Shown: positions 8,429 to 18,401, numbered from the stretch's first letter. The stretch: DNA of 64,000 nucleotides from Erythrobacteraceae bacterium E2-1 Yellow Sea (GCA_014983025.1 JADCLP010000005.1:78877-142876); one strand, 5' to 3'. The notes: a model not told the origin generated them from the sequence alone. Numbers and translations are program-made.

Positions 8429-8758
8429 AATATCAGTCCTGCACCTTAACGGCCTCTGTGGAGAACAATCTGCATAAACCACGGGAGAAACCTGCCGACA
8501 AGTTCGGGGATGAATTCCATGCCCGTAACGAGTCCTTTCATCTCTGGTCTTGTCGACATGCGGCCATGCTTTTCCGCAGGCTGGGGATAAGGCGAATAAG
8601 TTTGACTCGACTCAAGCAATCTCACGATTCGCTGTCCAGTGCAGGCTTTGCAATGCTGGAGAAATCGGGCAGGGGCGCACAATCCCCAGTTTCCACAGGG
8701 CCAACAGACTCCATAATCCTATTATAAATATACTTTTATTATTGATTGGACCCCGCGC
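8429..8758. other. Candidate replication origin (oriC) between ppsR and hemE
   Basis: A 330-base gene-free gap with divergent genes. Near-consensus DnaA boxes: TGTGGAGAA at 8457-8465 (one mismatch to TGTGGATAA), TGGGGATAA at 8582-8590 (one mismatch) and GTTTCCACA at 8689-8697 (two mismatches to TTATCCACA). An AT-rich stretch at about 8711-8746 could be the unwinding element. In Caulobacter and Rickettsia the origin lies beside hemE, and parA-parB and parS lie about 5-9 kb away here. The promoters of hemE and ppsR must also be inside. Function is inferred. Confidence 0.6.
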
Positions 8759-9784
8759 ATGCCCGGCTTGCTGCTCGATACACTCAAAGGAAAACGCCAG
8801 GACAAGGTACCCATGTGGCTGATGCGTCAGGCTGGGCGCTATCTGCCTGAATATCGTGCCTTGCGTGCGGAAAAGGGCGGATTTCTCGACCTGGTTTATG
8901 ACAGCGAGGCTGCAGCAGAGATTACCTTGCAGCCAATCCGGCGGTTCGGTTTTGATGGGGCAATTCTTTTTTCCGATATCCTGATCGTACCGCATGCCAT
9001 GGGGCAAGGGTTGGCCTTTCTGGCGGGTGAGGGGCCCAAGCTTTCCCCGCCATTGATTGATGCAGCTCTGGACAGTTTCACTGCAGCACCTGAGCGGTTT
9101 GAGCCGATCTATGAAACCGTCCGGCTGTGTCGGGCGCAATTGAGCCAGGATGTCACCATGCTGGGCTTTGCAGGCAGCCCATGGACCGTGGCGACCTATA
9201 TGGTGGCGGGTGAGGGCAGTCGCGATCATCATGCCACGCGATTGTTTGCCTATCGTGATCCGGCAGCTTTTCAGGCCATCGTTGATGCGATTGTTGATGT
9301 CTCGATCACCTATCTGCGTGGACAGATCGATGCAGGTGCCGAAGCGGTGCAATTGTTTGATAGCTGGGCAGGCAGTCTTGCGCCCGATGAATTTGAACGT
9401 TGGGTCATCGCCCCCAATGCGGCAATTGCTTCTGCATTGAAGAGCAGCCATCCGCATGTGCCGGTGATTGGCTTTCCCAAGGGTGCCGGGGCAAAATTGC
9501 CAGCCTATGCCCGTGAGACAGGTGTCGATGCGCTGGGCCTGGACGAAACGCTGGATCCGGCCTGGGCCGCGCGTGAATTGCCGGCCGGTATGCCGGTGCA
9601 GGGCAATTTCGACCCATTGTTGCTGGAATCAGGCAGCGAGCGGCTGGAACAGCGTGCATGCGAGATTCTCGACACGTTGGCCGATCGCCCGCATGTATTC
9701 AACCTGGGCCATGGAATTGGCCAGTTTACCCCTATCGCCCATGTCGAACGATTGATCGAAGTGGTGCGCAACTATGGCCAGTAA
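8759..9784 (+). CDS. hemE: Uroporphyrinogen decarboxylase
   Basis: A 341-aa enzyme converting uroporphyrinogen III to coproporphyrinogen III in haem synthesis. The signature PMWLMRQAGRYLPEY starts at residue 18 (Arg23, Arg27 substrate-binding) and Asp73 in LFSDILIVP is the catalytic aspartate. FNLGHGIGQFTP near the C-terminus is also family-typical. The ATG at 8759 gives normal length. It is followed after 47 bases by hemJ, another haem gene. Confidence 0.95.
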   Translation: MPGLLLDTLKGKRQDKVPMWLMRQAGRYLPEYRALRAEKGGFLDLVYDSEAAAEITLQPIRRFGFDGAILFSDILIVPHAMGQGLAFLAGEGPKLSPPLIDAALDSFTAAPERFEPIYETVRLCRAQLSQDVTMLGFAGSPWTVATYMVAGEGSRDHHATRLFAYRDPAAFQAIVDAIVDVSITYLRGQIDAGAEAVQLFDSWAGSLAPDEFERWVIAPNAAIASALKSSHPHVPVIGFPKGAGAKLPAYARETGVDALGLDETLDPAWAARELPAGMPVQGNFDPLLLESGSERLEQRACEILDTLADRPHVFNLGHGIGQFTPIAHVERLIEVVRNYGQ

Positions 9785-9831
9785 GTATTAGGGGGTGACG
9801 TTACCCGCCTCGATACCTACATGATGATGCG

Positions 9832-10287
9832 ATGCAGGATGTGCTTGCCATGACCTATCTCTGGCTGAAGGCTGGCCACATTATTTTTGTCACCTTCTGG
9901 ATGGCTGGCCTGTTCATGCTGCCGCGCCAGTTGATCTATGTTCATTCAGCGCCACCCGGTTCGGTGGAAGAGGGGCAATGGGTCCGCCGTATGGGTCTGC
10001 TGCGCAAGATTATCCTCACCCCCAGCCTGATCGTTGTCTGGGTGCTGGGCCTGCTGATGGCTTATCAGCTGGGCCTATTTGCGGGTGCCAGCGGGTTGGG
10101 ATGGCTTCATGCCAAGCTGTTCTTCGTTTTGGCGCTGACGGGCTTTCATGGCTATCTGGTGACGCAGGCAAAGAAGGTGGCGGCAGGTGAGCGTCCCTTG
10201 AGCGAGAAACAGCTGCGTATGATCGGTGAAATTCCTGGTCTGTTGCTGGTGGTGATTGTGATCCTGGTGGTGATCAAGCCTTTTTGA
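9832..10287 (+). CDS. hemJ: Protoporphyrinogen oxidase HemJ (CopD-like membrane protein)
   Basis: A 151-aa inner-membrane protein with four hydrophobic segments (about residues 9-31, 61-80, 88-108, 130-149). The AGHIIFVTFWMAGLFMLPR segment carries the conserved histidine and arginine of HemJ, which oxidises protoporphyrinogen IX in many alphaproteobacteria. The start may be ATG 9832 or ATG 9850 (MTYLWLKAGH), the latter closer to usual HemJ starts. It sits between hemE and rho, the standard alphaproteobacterial arrangement. Confidence 0.88.
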   Translation: MQDVLAMTYLWLKAGHIIFVTFWMAGLFMLPRQLIYVHSAPPGSVEEGQWVRRMGLLRKIILTPSLIVVWVLGLLMAYQLGLFAGASGLGWLHAKLFFVLALTGFHGYLVTQAKKVAAGERPLSEKQLRMIGEIPGLLLVVIVILVVIKPF

Positions 10288-10470
10288 TCAGCTTCTTGCC
10301 TCTGCCTGCATTACGAGATTGACGGCAAAACCTGCGAATTCTATTGACGCGCATCTAACCGGTTCAACCCCCGCATACCGTGTGGGCAAGGTCTGCTTTC
10401 TCCAAGCCCAAAAGCCTCTGTCAAAAAGGGGCACTGACCAGCCGGCCATTCCAAATACGGAAACTGACAA

Positions 10471-11736
10471 ATGCATTTGAAAGAACTGAAACAGAAAACT
10501 CCGGCCGAGCTTGTTGGCATGGCCGAAGAATTGGGTGTGGAAGGCGCATCAACCATGCGCCGCCAGGATTTGATGTTCTGTATTCTTCGCGAACTCGCTG
10601 AAGATGAAGAATATGAAGAAAAGATCATGGGGATCGGTACGATCGAGGTGCTGCAGGACGGTTTTGGCTTCCTGCGCAGCCCAGAGGCGAACTATCTCGC
10701 CGGGCCGGACGATATCTATGTTTCGCCCAACCAGATCCGCAAATGGGGCCTTCGCACGGGTGATACGGTGGAAGGTGAAATTCGTGCACCACAGGAAGGT
10801 GAGCGCTATTTCGCGCTGACCAGTCTCACCAGTGTCAATTTTGACGATCCCGATGCCGTGCGCCACCGCACCAATTTCGATAACCTTACCCCGCTATATC
10901 CTGATGAAAAGCTGACGCTGGACAGCTCTGATCCGACGGTGAAGGACAAGAGCGCGCGTGTGATCGACATCATCTCGCCACAGGGCAAGGGACAGCGCGC
11001 CCTGATCGTGGCGCCGCCGCGTACGGGTAAAACGGTGCTGCTGCAGAATATTGCCAAGGCGATTACTGACAATCACCCGGAAGTTTTCCTGCTGGTGCTG
11101 CTGGTTGATGAACGCCCCGAAGAAGTTACCGATATGCAGCGCAGTGTGAAGGGTGAGGTGATATCCTCCACTTTTGACGAACCTGCCAATCGCCACGTGC
11201 AAGTTGCTGAAATGGTGATTGAAAAGGCAAAGCGCCTGGTTGAGCACAAGAAGGATGTGGTGATCCTGCTTGATTCCATCACGCGCCTAGGCCGTGCCTA
11301 TAACACTGTTGTTCCCAGCTCGGGCAAGGTGTTGACGGGTGGTGTTGATGCCAATGCATTGCAACGCCCCAAGCGGTTCTTTGGTGCAGCACGTAATATC
11401 GAAGAAGGTGGATCGCTTTCCATCATAGCCACGGCGCTGATCGATACCGGCAGCCGCATGGATGAAGTGATCTTCGAAGAATTCAAGGGCACAGGTAACA
11501 GCGAAATCGTGCTCGACCGCAAGGTTGCCGACAAGCGTATCTTCCCGGCACTGGATGTTGGCAAGAGCGGTACGCGCAAGGAAGAACTGCTGGTCGAGAA
11601 GGACAAGCTGTCCAAAATGTGGGTGCTGCGCCGTATCCTGATGCAGATGGGCACGGTGGATGCGATGGAATTCCTGCTCGACAAGATGAAGGATTCCAAG
11701 ACCAACGAAGATTTCTTCGCCACGATGAACCAGTAA
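10471..11736 (+). CDS. rho: Transcription termination factor Rho
   Basis: A 421-aa hexameric RNA helicase: N-terminal helical and cold-shock-like RNA-binding domain (about 1-130), Walker A APPRTGKT at residues 181-188, Walker [11 protein letters not shown], and the C-terminal motor with the [10 protein letters not shown] segment. Length is typical. The 183-base leader from hemJ is not obviously structured, though rho is often autoregulated by attenuation. A nested inverted repeat follows the gene. Confidence 0.96.
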   Translation: MHLKELKQKTPAELVGMAEELGVEGASTMRRQDLMFCILRELAEDEEYEEKIMGIGTIEVLQDGFGFLRSPEANYLAGPDDIYVSPNQIRKWGLRTGDTVEGEIRAPQEGERYFALTSLTSVNFDDPDAVRHRTNFDNLTPLYPDEKLTLDSSDPTVKDKSARVIDIISPQGKGQRALIVAPPRTGKTVLLQNIAKAITDNHPEVFLLVLLVDERPEEVTDMQRSVKGEVISSTFDEPANRHVQVAEMVIEKAKRLVEHKKDVVILLDSITRLGRAYNTVVPSSGKVLTGGVDANALQRPKRFFGAARNIEEGGSLSIIATALIDTGSRMDEVIFEEFKGTGNSEIVLDRKVADKRIFPALDVGKSGTRKEELLVEKDKLSKMWVLRRILMQMGTVDAMEFLLDKMKDSKTNEDFFATMNQ

Positions 11737-11751
11737 CAACGGTTGCCAATT

Positions 11752-11810
11752 CTGTTTGACGGTGTGTTTTGGGCAAAAACAAGCTTGCCCATTGCATGCC
11801 GGTCAAACAG
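11752..11810. repeat. Nested inverted repeats downstream of rho
   Basis: Outer 9-bp arms CTGTTTGAC (11752-11760) and GTCAAACAG (11802-11810) enclose inner 6-bp arms GGGCAA (11771-11776) and TTGCCC (11785-11790). No T-tract follows. It could be a transcript 3'-end structure for rho or an operator for the next gene. Confidence 0.45.
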
Positions 11811-11882
11811 GGGCCACATTTGCCTGGCGGATATTTAGCCAGCGCGGGCAGGAGGCCTGACTGTTTTACGAAAGGTAGCGCG

Positions 11883-12134
11883 ATGAAGGTTCATGTGGAA
11901 ATTGACTGCACGCCGGAAGAGGCGCGCGCCTTTATGGGCCTTCCAGATGTCTCCAAAGCCAACAGTATCTATGTCGATATGATGTCCAAGGCGATGAAGG
12001 GTGTTAGCAGCCCTGATCAACTGCAGGAATTTGCCAAGAATCTAGCTCCCATGGGTCAGGTTGGGATGCAATTGTTCCAGAGTTTTATGGATGCAGGCAT
12101 GAAATCTGGCGGCACTTCTTCCAGCAAGAAGTAA
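11883..12134 (+). CDS. DUF6489 family protein
   Basis: An 83-aa protein starting MKVHVEIDCTPEEARAF, with a helical middle and a Ser/Lys-rich C-terminus. This matches a small family of unknown function found in alphaproteobacteria (DUF6489, named from memory). It lies 24 bases before mnmE, so they are probably co-transcribed. Use of ATG 11883 rather than the longer open frame from 11769 is based on the conserved start. Confidence 0.7.
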   Translation: MKVHVEIDCTPEEARAFMGLPDVSKANSIYVDMMSKAMKGVSSPDQLQEFAKNLAPMGQVGMQLFQSFMDAGMKSGGTSSSKK

Positions 12135-12158
12135 TCCGGTTTCTCCAACTGTCCCACA

Positions 12159-13436
12159 ATGACTGATACAATTTTCGCCCTGTCGAGCGGTAACCCACCG
12201 GCAGCGATTGCGGTTATCAGGATCAGCGGCCCTGATGCCGGAAAAGCTCTGACAGGCCTGACGGGCCGAGGAATTACCCCGCGACGTGCCAGCCTCTGTA
12301 AATTGCATGATGACAGTGGGTTGTTGCTGGATGAAGCTTTGGTGTTGTGGTTTCCCGGACCGCACACTGCAACAGGCGAAGATCTGGCTGAATTGCATTG
12401 CCATGGTGGGCGTGCGGTCACAGCGGCTGTTGAGCATGCACTTGAGGATATGCCGGGTTTGCGCAGGGCAGAGCCAGGTGAATTTACCCGGCGTGCCTTT
12501 GCCAACGGCCGGATAGATCTGGCAGAGGCAGAAGGCCTGGCCGATCTATTGAGTGCTGAAACGGAATTACAGCGCAGCGCAGCCATGGCGATGGCGGGTG
12601 GCGCATTTTCCCGCCAGGTGGAAGAATGGCGTGATCAACTGCTCACTTTGTCGGCGGAGGTCGAAGCGGCGCTCGATTTTTCCGATGAAGATGATGTTTT
12701 GGAACTCTCGCCCAAATTCACGCATGATCTGGCCGCTTTAAGCGACCAATTGGGGGGGTGGTTGGCGCGCCCGCGTGCAGAACGTCTGGGGGAAGGGTTT
12801 CGAATTGTCCTGGCCGGACCACCAAATATTGGGAAATCTACACTTTTCAATACCTTGGTTGATAGTGAGGCGGCGATAACTTCACCCATTGCTGGCACTA
12901 CACGCGATGTAATCGAACGTTCGGTAGCCATTGAAGGAATACCCTTTACCTTCGTTGATACGGCAGGTTTGCGTGATGACAGCGATGATGAAATTGAACA
13001 GATCGGTGTAGGCCGTGCCAAGGATCAATTAAAACGTGCCGATCTGGTTCTCTGGTTGGGTCCCGAATACGAGGGGCCAAGCGGGGCTTGGGAAATTGAG
13101 GCTCAGATTGATAAAGATGCGCATATGGTTAAATCTGCGCCTGATTTGCGCGTCTCCGCGCAATCGGGTGAAAATATCGATCTGCTCAAGCAACGGCTGA
13201 TTGCAGCAGCCAAGGCGAAGCTTCCCAAACCTGGTGAGGCGGCACTGAACACCCGCCAGCATAACCTGTTATCACTTGCGGCGCAGGCTTTGGTGGATTC
13301 GCAATCTGTTGGTGATTTACTGGTGAAAGCGGAGTTTCTGCGTCAAGCGCGTCTTTCTTTTGACCGTTTGATTGGCCGATCCACCACCGAAGATATGCTG
13401 GATTCCCTCTTTGGGCGCTTCTGCATCGGGAAATAG
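12159..13436 (+). CDS. mnmE: tRNA uridine-5-carboxymethylaminomethyl modification GTPase MnmE
   Basis: A 425-aa protein: N-terminal TrmE domain (DTIFALSSG start, then ISGPDAG), a helical domain, an inserted G domain with P-loop GPPNIGKST at residues 220-228 and VDTAGLR, and the C-terminal CIGK (Cys422). With MnmG it makes cmnm5U34 in tRNA. It is slightly shorter than the about 450-aa E. coli protein, as in many alphaproteobacteria. The gap to mnmG carries parS sites. Confidence 0.95.
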   Translation: MTDTIFALSSGNPPAAIAVIRISGPDAGKALTGLTGRGITPRRASLCKLHDDSGLLLDEALVLWFPGPHTATGEDLAELHCHGGRAVTAAVEHALEDMPGLRRAEPGEFTRRAFANGRIDLAEAEGLADLLSAETELQRSAAMAMAGGAFSRQVEEWRDQLLTLSAEVEAALDFSDEDDVLELSPKFTHDLAALSDQLGGWLARPRAERLGEGFRIVLAGPPNIGKSTLFNTLVDSEAAITSPIAGTTRDVIERSVAIEGIPFTFVDTAGLRDDSDDEIEQIGVGRAKDQLKRADLVLWLGPEYEGPSGAWEIEAQIDKDAHMVKSAPDLRVSAQSGENIDLLKQRLIAAAKAKLPKPGEAALNTRQHNLLSLAAQALVDSQSVGDLLVKAEFLRQARLSFDRLIGRSTTEDMLDSLFGRFCIGK

Positions 13437-13446
13437 CAACTCTTGA

Positions 13447-13462
13447 TGTTCCACGTGGAACA
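13447..13462. promoter_or_regulatory. parS site 1 (perfect palindrome)
   Basis: TGTTCCACGTGGAACA, a perfect 16-bp palindrome matching the conserved bacterial ParB-binding site. It lies in the short mnmE-mnmG gap, about 3.4 kb before parB. Confidence 0.93.
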
Positions 13463-13485
13463 TTCGCGCTGGCGCAAACCAAATG

Positions 13486-13501
13486 CATTTCATGTGAAAC
13501 A
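13486..13501. promoter_or_regulatory. parS-like site 2 (degenerate)
   Basis: CATTTCATGTGAAACA matches TGTTTCACGTGAAACA with three differences and an intact right arm. It lies 24 bases after site 1. It may be a weak or decayed ParB site. Confidence 0.45.
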
Positions 13502-13539
13502 CCTTTGACCGCTCGTCAGAGCTCGACTATCGGCGCGAT

Positions 13540-15393
13540 ATGCATGATTTTGATATCGTGGTGATTGGCGGCGGCCATGCCGGCGTAGAGGCGGCATGTG
13601 CTTCTGCGCGCATGGGTGCGTGCACTGCGTTGGTCAGTTTTGATGCTTCTGCCATCGGTGCGATGAGTTGCAACCCGGCCATTGGTGGTTTGGGTAAGGG
13701 GCACCTGGTTAGAGAGGTTGATGCGCTGGACGGGGTGATAGCCTGTGCCGCAGATGCAGGGGCAATCCATTACCGCATGCTCAATCGGTCAAAGGGTAGC
13801 GCTGTATGGGGCCCGCGTATTCAGGCAGACCGCAAACGTTTCAAGGCAGCGGTGCAATATGCTGTCGCGAATCAGGCAAAATTGGATGTGCTTGCTGGTG
13901 AAGCAGCTGCACTGCGTTTGCAGGGTGGGCGGATCAGTGGGCTTGATCTTGCGGATGGAACCGCCATTTCAGCGCGTGCGGTAATTCTGTGCACGGGTAC
14001 ATTTCTTGGTGGGCGGCTGTTTCGCGGCGAAGAGATTTTTGAAGGTGGGCGGATTGGCGAAAATGCCGCGCTGAAGCTGGCGGATCAATTGCGCGGTGCT
14101 GATTTGCCCATGGCGCGCCTCAAGACTGGTACGCCACCACGCCTTGATGGCCGAACGATTGATTGGTCGGCTTTGGAGGAACAACCTTCCGACGGTGAAA
14201 ACTGGACCATGTCTGCGCTAACAGCGCAGCGCGTGAATCCGCAGGTTTTTTGCGCCATTACCCGCACCACGCCTGAGGCGCATGACGCCATCCGCAAGAA
14301 TTTGCATCGTTCCCCGCTGTTTACCGGTGCAATTGATGCGCGCGGCCCACGATACTGCCCTTCTATAGAGGACAAGATCCACCGCTTTGGCGATCGTGAC
14401 GGACACCAGGTGTTTCTGGAGCCTGAAGGGCTCGACACGCATGTGGTCTATCCCAATGGTATCAGCACATCACTGCCAGCTGACGTGCAACTGAAAATGC
14501 TCCGCGCAATGCCTGGACTTGCTTTGGTAGAGATGGATGTTCCGGGATATGCGGTGGAATATGACCATATCGACCCACGCGCATTGACTGCCGATCTGCA
14601 GTTGCGTGCAATCCCAGGCCTTTATTGTGCGGGCCAGATCAATGGCACCACAGGTTATGAAGAGGCTGCTGCACAGGGGTTGGTTGCCGGGCTGAATGCA
14701 GCAGCAAAGGTTCTGGGCAAACAGGCGCCTGCGCTGGATCGGGCCAATTCCTATATCGCGGTTATGGTGGATGATTTGACGTTGCAGGGGGTGAGCGAAC
14801 CCTACCGCATGCTCACAGCACGTGCAGAATATCGCTTGCGCCTCAGGGCAAACAATGCCTCATCACGCCTGACACCACTGGGTATTGAAGTGGGCTGCAT
14901 TGGTTCTGAGCGAGAAGAGTGGTTCAAACGGCGTGAAGATAAGCGTGCGCGCCATGAAGAACAGTTCGCCAGGACTGTTGCGGCCCGTGATCTGGCAGAT
15001 GCGGGATTTGGCGTTCGCCGTGATGGTGGTGAAAAGCGTATTGATGAATGGCTGCGCCATGATGGGATTGATCTAGAAGGTTTGTCCCCATGGTTGGATG
15101 AAGAATTTGATGCAGAATGCGATCTGGCACAGGAAATGGCTGAAGATGCCGCCTATGCACCCTATCTGGCGCGGCAGGATGCAGAATTGCGTGATCTGAG
15201 GGCAAGTGAAGCAGTAGAGATCGACGCGAATTTTCCATTCCACGAAGTTCCCGGACTATCCAATGAGATGGTCGAACGGCTTGAGGCGGCAAAACCACCA
15301 AGTCTGGCGGCTGCTGGCCGGGTGCCGGGGATCACACCCGCGGCTCTATCTGCACTGCTTGTACATGCCCGACGCAGGCAGCGCGCAGCGTGA
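13540..15393 (+). CDS. mnmG: tRNA uridine-5-carboxymethylaminomethyl modification enzyme MnmG
   Basis: A 617-aa FAD-dependent partner of MnmE. The dinucleotide motif [10 protein letters not shown] starts at residue 10, and [16 protein letters not shown] and [16 protein letters not shown] are family signatures. The C-terminal helical domain binds tRNA/MnmE. It overlaps rsmG by 4 bases (15390-15393), keeping the classic mnmG-rsmG-parA-parB order near the origin. Confidence 0.96.
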   Translation: MHDFDIVVIGGGHAGVEAACASARMGACTALVSFDASAIGAMSCNPAIGGLGKGHLVREVDALDGVIACAADAGAIHYRMLNRSKGSAVWGPRIQADRKRFKAAVQYAVANQAKLDVLAGEAAALRLQGGRISGLDLADGTAISARAVILCTGTFLGGRLFRGEEIFEGGRIGENAALKLADQLRGADLPMARLKTGTPPRLDGRTIDWSALEEQPSDGENWTMSALTAQRVNPQVFCAITRTTPEAHDAIRKNLHRSPLFTGAIDARGPRYCPSIEDKIHRFGDRDGHQVFLEPEGLDTHVVYPNGISTSLPADVQLKMLRAMPGLALVEMDVPGYAVEYDHIDPRALTADLQLRAIPGLYCAGQINGTTGYEEAAAQGLVAGLNAAAKVLGKQAPALDRANSYIAVMVDDLTLQGVSEPYRMLTARAEYRLRLRANNASSRLTPLGIEVGCIGSEREEWFKRREDKRARHEEQFARTVAARDLADAGFGVRRDGGEKRIDEWLRHDGIDLEGLSPWLDEEFDAECDLAQEMAEDAAYAPYLARQDAELRDLRASEAVEIDANFPFHEVPGLSNEMVERLEAAKPPSLAAAGRVPGITPAALSALLVHARRRQRAA

Positions 15394-16001
15394 TCAGTGA
15401 CGAAACTTCTGCGAAAGCATTTGTTGCTGGATTGGCCGATGCTGCCGCGATGGAACGGCTGGATTATCTCTGTCAGGCGCTCTGCACGGAAAACCAACGG
15501 CAAAACCTGATTTCCAAACCTTCGGAAGCGCAGATCTGGCAGCGCCATGTGGCGGATAGTGCGCAACTTCTTCATCATGTTCCACGTGAAACATCGGGGG
15601 TTTGGCTCGATCTGGGCACCGGCGCGGGTTTTCCTGGACTGGTCATTGCGGCAATTCAGCCTGAAAGACAGATGGTATTGGTGGAATCGCGAGCCAGAAG
15701 GATTGAGTGGCTTGATTGCATGGTGGAAGAAATGGGGCTTTGCCAATGCAGGGTTGCTGGCGCTCGATTAGAGATGATCGAGCCCTTTCCGGCCAGTGTC
15801 ATTTCGGCACGCGCCTTTGCACCACTGCCAAAACTCCTCAGCTTATCCGCACCATTTTCCACAAGTGAGACCACCTACCTGTTGCCCAAGGGGCGTTCTG
15901 CAGCGCAGGAATTGGCAGAACTACCAAAGAAGAGACGTGGATTGTTCCACGTGGAACAATCATTGACCGATCCTGACGCAGGGATCATCGTGTCCACCTG
16001 A
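15390..16001 (+). CDS. rsmG: 16S rRNA (guanine527-N7)-methyltransferase
   Basis: A 203-aa SAM methyltransferase modifying G527 of 16S rRNA. The SAM-binding motif [15 protein letters not shown] and the preceding RHVADSAQL are typical. Two parS palindromes lie within its coding sequence (15578-15593 and 15943-15958), so they constrain the encoded residues (HVPRETS and FHVEQS). It uses a GTG start overlapping the mnmG stop. Confidence 0.93.
   Translation: MISDETSAKAFVAGLADAAAMERLDYLCQALCTENQRQNLISKPSEAQIWQRHVADSAQLLHHVPRETSGVWLDLGTGAGFPGLVIAAIQPERQMVLVESRARRIEWLDCMVEEMGLCQCRVAGARLEMIEPFPASVISARAFAPLPKLLSLSAPFSTSETTYLLPKGRSAAQELAELPKKRRGLFHVEQSLTDPDAGIIVST
15578..15593. promoter_or_regulatory. 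parS site 3, inside rsmG
   Basis: TGTTCCACGTGAAACA: both arms are canonical parS halves, with one asymmetric position between them. Located in the rsmG coding sequence. Confidence 0.9.
15943..15958. promoter_or_regulatory. parS site 4, inside rsmG 3' end
   Basis: TGTTCCACGTGGAACA, a perfect palindrome identical to site 1, near the end of rsmG and 81 bases before the parA start codon. Confidence 0.93.
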
Positions 16002-16038
16002 TTGCCCCTCTCTAACTGGGCCCAAACGGAGGTTGCTG

Positions 16039-16815
16039 ATGCTGACGATAGCCATTGCAAATCAGAAGGGTGGGGTCGGTAAGACCACAACTGCAATCAA
16101 TATTGCCACTGCCATGGCTGCGATCGGCTGGAGAACGCTGCTGATCGATCTTGATCCGCAGGGAAATGCTTCGACTGGCCTGGGAGTATCTGCTTCAGCT
16201 CGTGTGGCATCAAGTTATAATGTTCTGGTTGATGAGATTCCTGTGCAGGAAGCCATTGTTTCAACTAGTATTCCTGGCCTCGATATCATTCCAGCAACGG
16301 TTGATTTGAGTGGTGCAGAGGTGGAACTGGTTTCGGTCGAGCAACGCACTTCTCGTCTTGCCAATGCGTTGCGGGGGCATCGTGGGCACGATATCTGCTT
16401 TATTGATTGCCCGCCTTCTCTGGGCCTGCTGACGCTGAATGCGTTGAGTGCGGCTGACACGCTGTTGGTACCGTTGCAGTGCGAATTCTTTGCCCTTGAA
16501 GGTCTTAGCCAGCTTTTGCAGACGGTTGAGCGCGTGCAGCAGGCAATTAACCCGCGGCTGGGTATTGTCGGCGTGGCACTCACCATGTTTGACCGGCGAA
16601 ACCGTTTGACCGACCAGGTGTCAGAGGATGTGCGTGAATGTCTGGGCAATCTGGTGTTCGATACGGTCATCCCTCGCAATGTTCGCCTGTCAGAGGCGCC
16701 CTCACATGGATTGCCAGCTTTGGTTTACGATCACGCATGTGCGGGAAGCCGCGCTTATATCGCCCTGGCGCGCGAATTGATTGGTCGGCTGCCTGAAGAA
16801 AGGAAGGCAGCATGA
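16039..16815 (+). CDS. parA: Chromosome partitioning ATPase ParA
   Basis: A 258-aa deviant-Walker ATPase (KGGVGKTT at residues 10-17, DLDPQGNAS, FIDCPPSLG) that positions ParB-parS complexes and drives origin segregation. The ATG at 16039 is chosen because GGAGG at 16028-16032 lies 6 bases upstream; an in-frame TTG at 16033 abuts it. It overlaps parB by 4 bases. parS sites flank the locus. Confidence 0.95.
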   Translation: MLTIAIANQKGGVGKTTTAINIATAMAAIGWRTLLIDLDPQGNASTGLGVSASARVASSYNVLVDEIPVQEAIVSTSIPGLDIIPATVDLSGAEVELVSVEQRTSRLANALRGHRGHDICFIDCPPSLGLLTLNALSAADTLLVPLQCEFFALEGLSQLLQTVERVQQAINPRLGIVGVALTMFDRRNRLTDQVSEDVRECLGNLVFDTVIPRNVRLSEAPSHGLPALVYDHACAGSRAYIALARELIGRLPEERKAA

Positions 16816-17792
16816 GCGATACCAGCGATCCGATCCGTTTTTCTGTCCCGCATCGCAGCGCAAGCGATAATAAACGCCGCCTGGGTAAGGGGCTGGGTGC
16901 ATTGTTGGGTGAAACCCGGCGAGAGGAACCTCTGGCACGTAACGGCGAAGGGGGTGATGCAGGAAATTCTTCTGTATCAGGTGTTTACGGCCAATCTGGT
17001 CTTGCATCTCTGGCAATTTCTTCGATCGATCCACTTCCTGGCCAGCCGCGCAAACGGTTTGATGATGCAGCATTGGCGGAACTTTCCGCTTCAATCGCAG
17101 CGCGCGGTGTGATTCAGCCGATTATCGTGCGCCCTAAAGGTGGTGCGCGCTACCAACTTGTTGCTGGTGAACGTCGTTGGCGGGCTGCGCAAAAGGCGCA
17201 ATTGCACGAAATCCCGGCTCTGGTGCGTGATCTGGATGATCGTGAAGTCATGGCGTTAGCCCTGATCGAGAATATCCAGCGCGAAGATCTTAACCCGGTG
17301 GAAGAGGCGCGTGCCTATCACCGATTGAGCGAAGAAGAAGGCATGACCCAGGCGGAAATTGCTGAAATGGTCGACAAATCACGCAGCCACGTCGCCAATC
17401 TGCAGCGATTGCTGAATCTGCCGGCCGATGTGCTTGATTTTGTGGAAGATGGCCGATTGTCCATGGGGCATGCACGCGCGTTGATCGGGCATGAAAAGGC
17501 GGCAGAATTGGCCCGCCGTGCAGTGAATGATAATCTTTCTGTGCGTGAAGTTGAAAAACTGGCACGCGGAGATGTTGAGCGCCCTGCAAAGGCTGCTGCC
17601 ACCCGCAACTTGCGTGATCCCGCAAAAAATGCGGATATTGAGGCTGTCCAGGCGCATCTGGAGGAATTTCTGGGGCTGACAGTGCGGATCAAGACAGATG
17701 CTGACCCGCGATCGGGCGCTGTGACGATCCGTTATCGCACGCTGGATCAGCTGGATTTGATCTGTCAGCGCCTGACGGGTGGCGATATCTGA
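16812..17792 (+). CDS. parB: Chromosome partitioning protein ParB
   Basis: A 326-aa CTP-dependent clamp that loads at parS. The N-terminal LGKGLGALLGE stretch contacts ParA, GERRWRAAQ (from residue 119) and ENIQREDLNP form the ParB/Srx CTP-binding region, the HTH follows (TQAEIAEMVDKSRSHVANLQ), and the C-terminal domain dimerises. The gene overlaps parA by 4 bases. It recognises the parS sites in the mnmE-rsmG interval. Confidence 0.95.
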   Translation: MSDTSDPIRFSVPHRSASDNKRRLGKGLGALLGETRREEPLARNGEGGDAGNSSVSGVYGQSGLASLAISSIDPLPGQPRKRFDDAALAELSASIAARGVIQPIIVRPKGGARYQLVAGERRWRAAQKAQLHEIPALVRDLDDREVMALALIENIQREDLNPVEEARAYHRLSEEEGMTQAEIAEMVDKSRSHVANLQRLLNLPADVLDFVEDGRLSMGHARALIGHEKAAELARRAVNDNLSVREVEKLARGDVERPAKAAATRNLRDPAKNADIEAVQAHLEEFLGLTVRIKTDADPRSGAVTIRYRTLDQLDLICQRLTGGDI

Positions 17793-17835
17793 AACTATCG
17801 GCTGCAAAGTTGCGCCACGCAACTTCCGTAACTGG

Positions 17836-18330
17836 CTAGATCCTGCTGCTAAGCAGCTGGGCAATTCGTTCAAGCCCGTCTGCATCATCTTGCGTGAACC
17901 GTGCGGGTAATGGGCTGTCGAGATCAATCACGGCAATCACTGTGCCTGCACGCACCACTGGGACAACCAGTTCTGACTGTGTCGCACCATCACAGGCGAT
18001 ATGACCAGGAAAAGCATGGACATCAGCAACCAATTGAGTTTGCTTGTCTTTTGCTGCCGTTCCGCAAACGCCTTGGCCCATGGCAATGCGAATACAGGCT
18101 GGGCGCCCGATAAATGGCCCCAGCACCAGTTCCGTGCCATTGTCACAGGCTATCACGCGATAAAATCCAGCCCAGTTCAAGTCTGGTAGAAATTCTGCGA
18201 TCAGAGCAGCGGCATTGGCCATATTGGCTACGGCATCAGGCTCACCATCCGTCACGGCGTCAACCGCATCATGCAGTTGGCGGTGGCGTTCTGGTGTCGG
18301 CAAACCGGGATCAGGGCTGTAATCAAACAT
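17836..18330 (-). CDS. GAF-domain protein, free methionine-(R)-sulfoxide reductase type
   Basis: A 164-aa single GAF domain. Cysteines in GRPACIRIAMGQGVCGTAA and HIACDGAT match the three-cysteine pattern of fRMsr (MsrC), which reduces free methionine-R-sulfoxide. VVPVVRAGTVIAVIDLDSP is the core GAF strand pair. The start at 18330 (MFDYSPDPG) removes 24 doubtful upstream codons. It is divergent from the sugar dehydrogenase gene, with only about 70 bases between starts. Confidence 0.85.
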   Translation of the reverse strand: MFDYSPDPGLPTPERHRQLHDAVDAVTDGEPDAVANMANAAALIAEFLPDLNWAGFYRVIACDNGTELVLGPFIGRPACIRIAMGQGVCGTAAKDKQTQLVADVHAFPGHIACDGATQSELVVPVVRAGTVIAVIDLDSPLPARFTQDDADGLERIAQLLSSRI

Positions 18331-18401
18331 GGCGTGTGATCTAATACACATAACGGCACGTGCAAGCCCATTGCCGGGATCAAACGCCTGCCCTATCTGC
18401 A

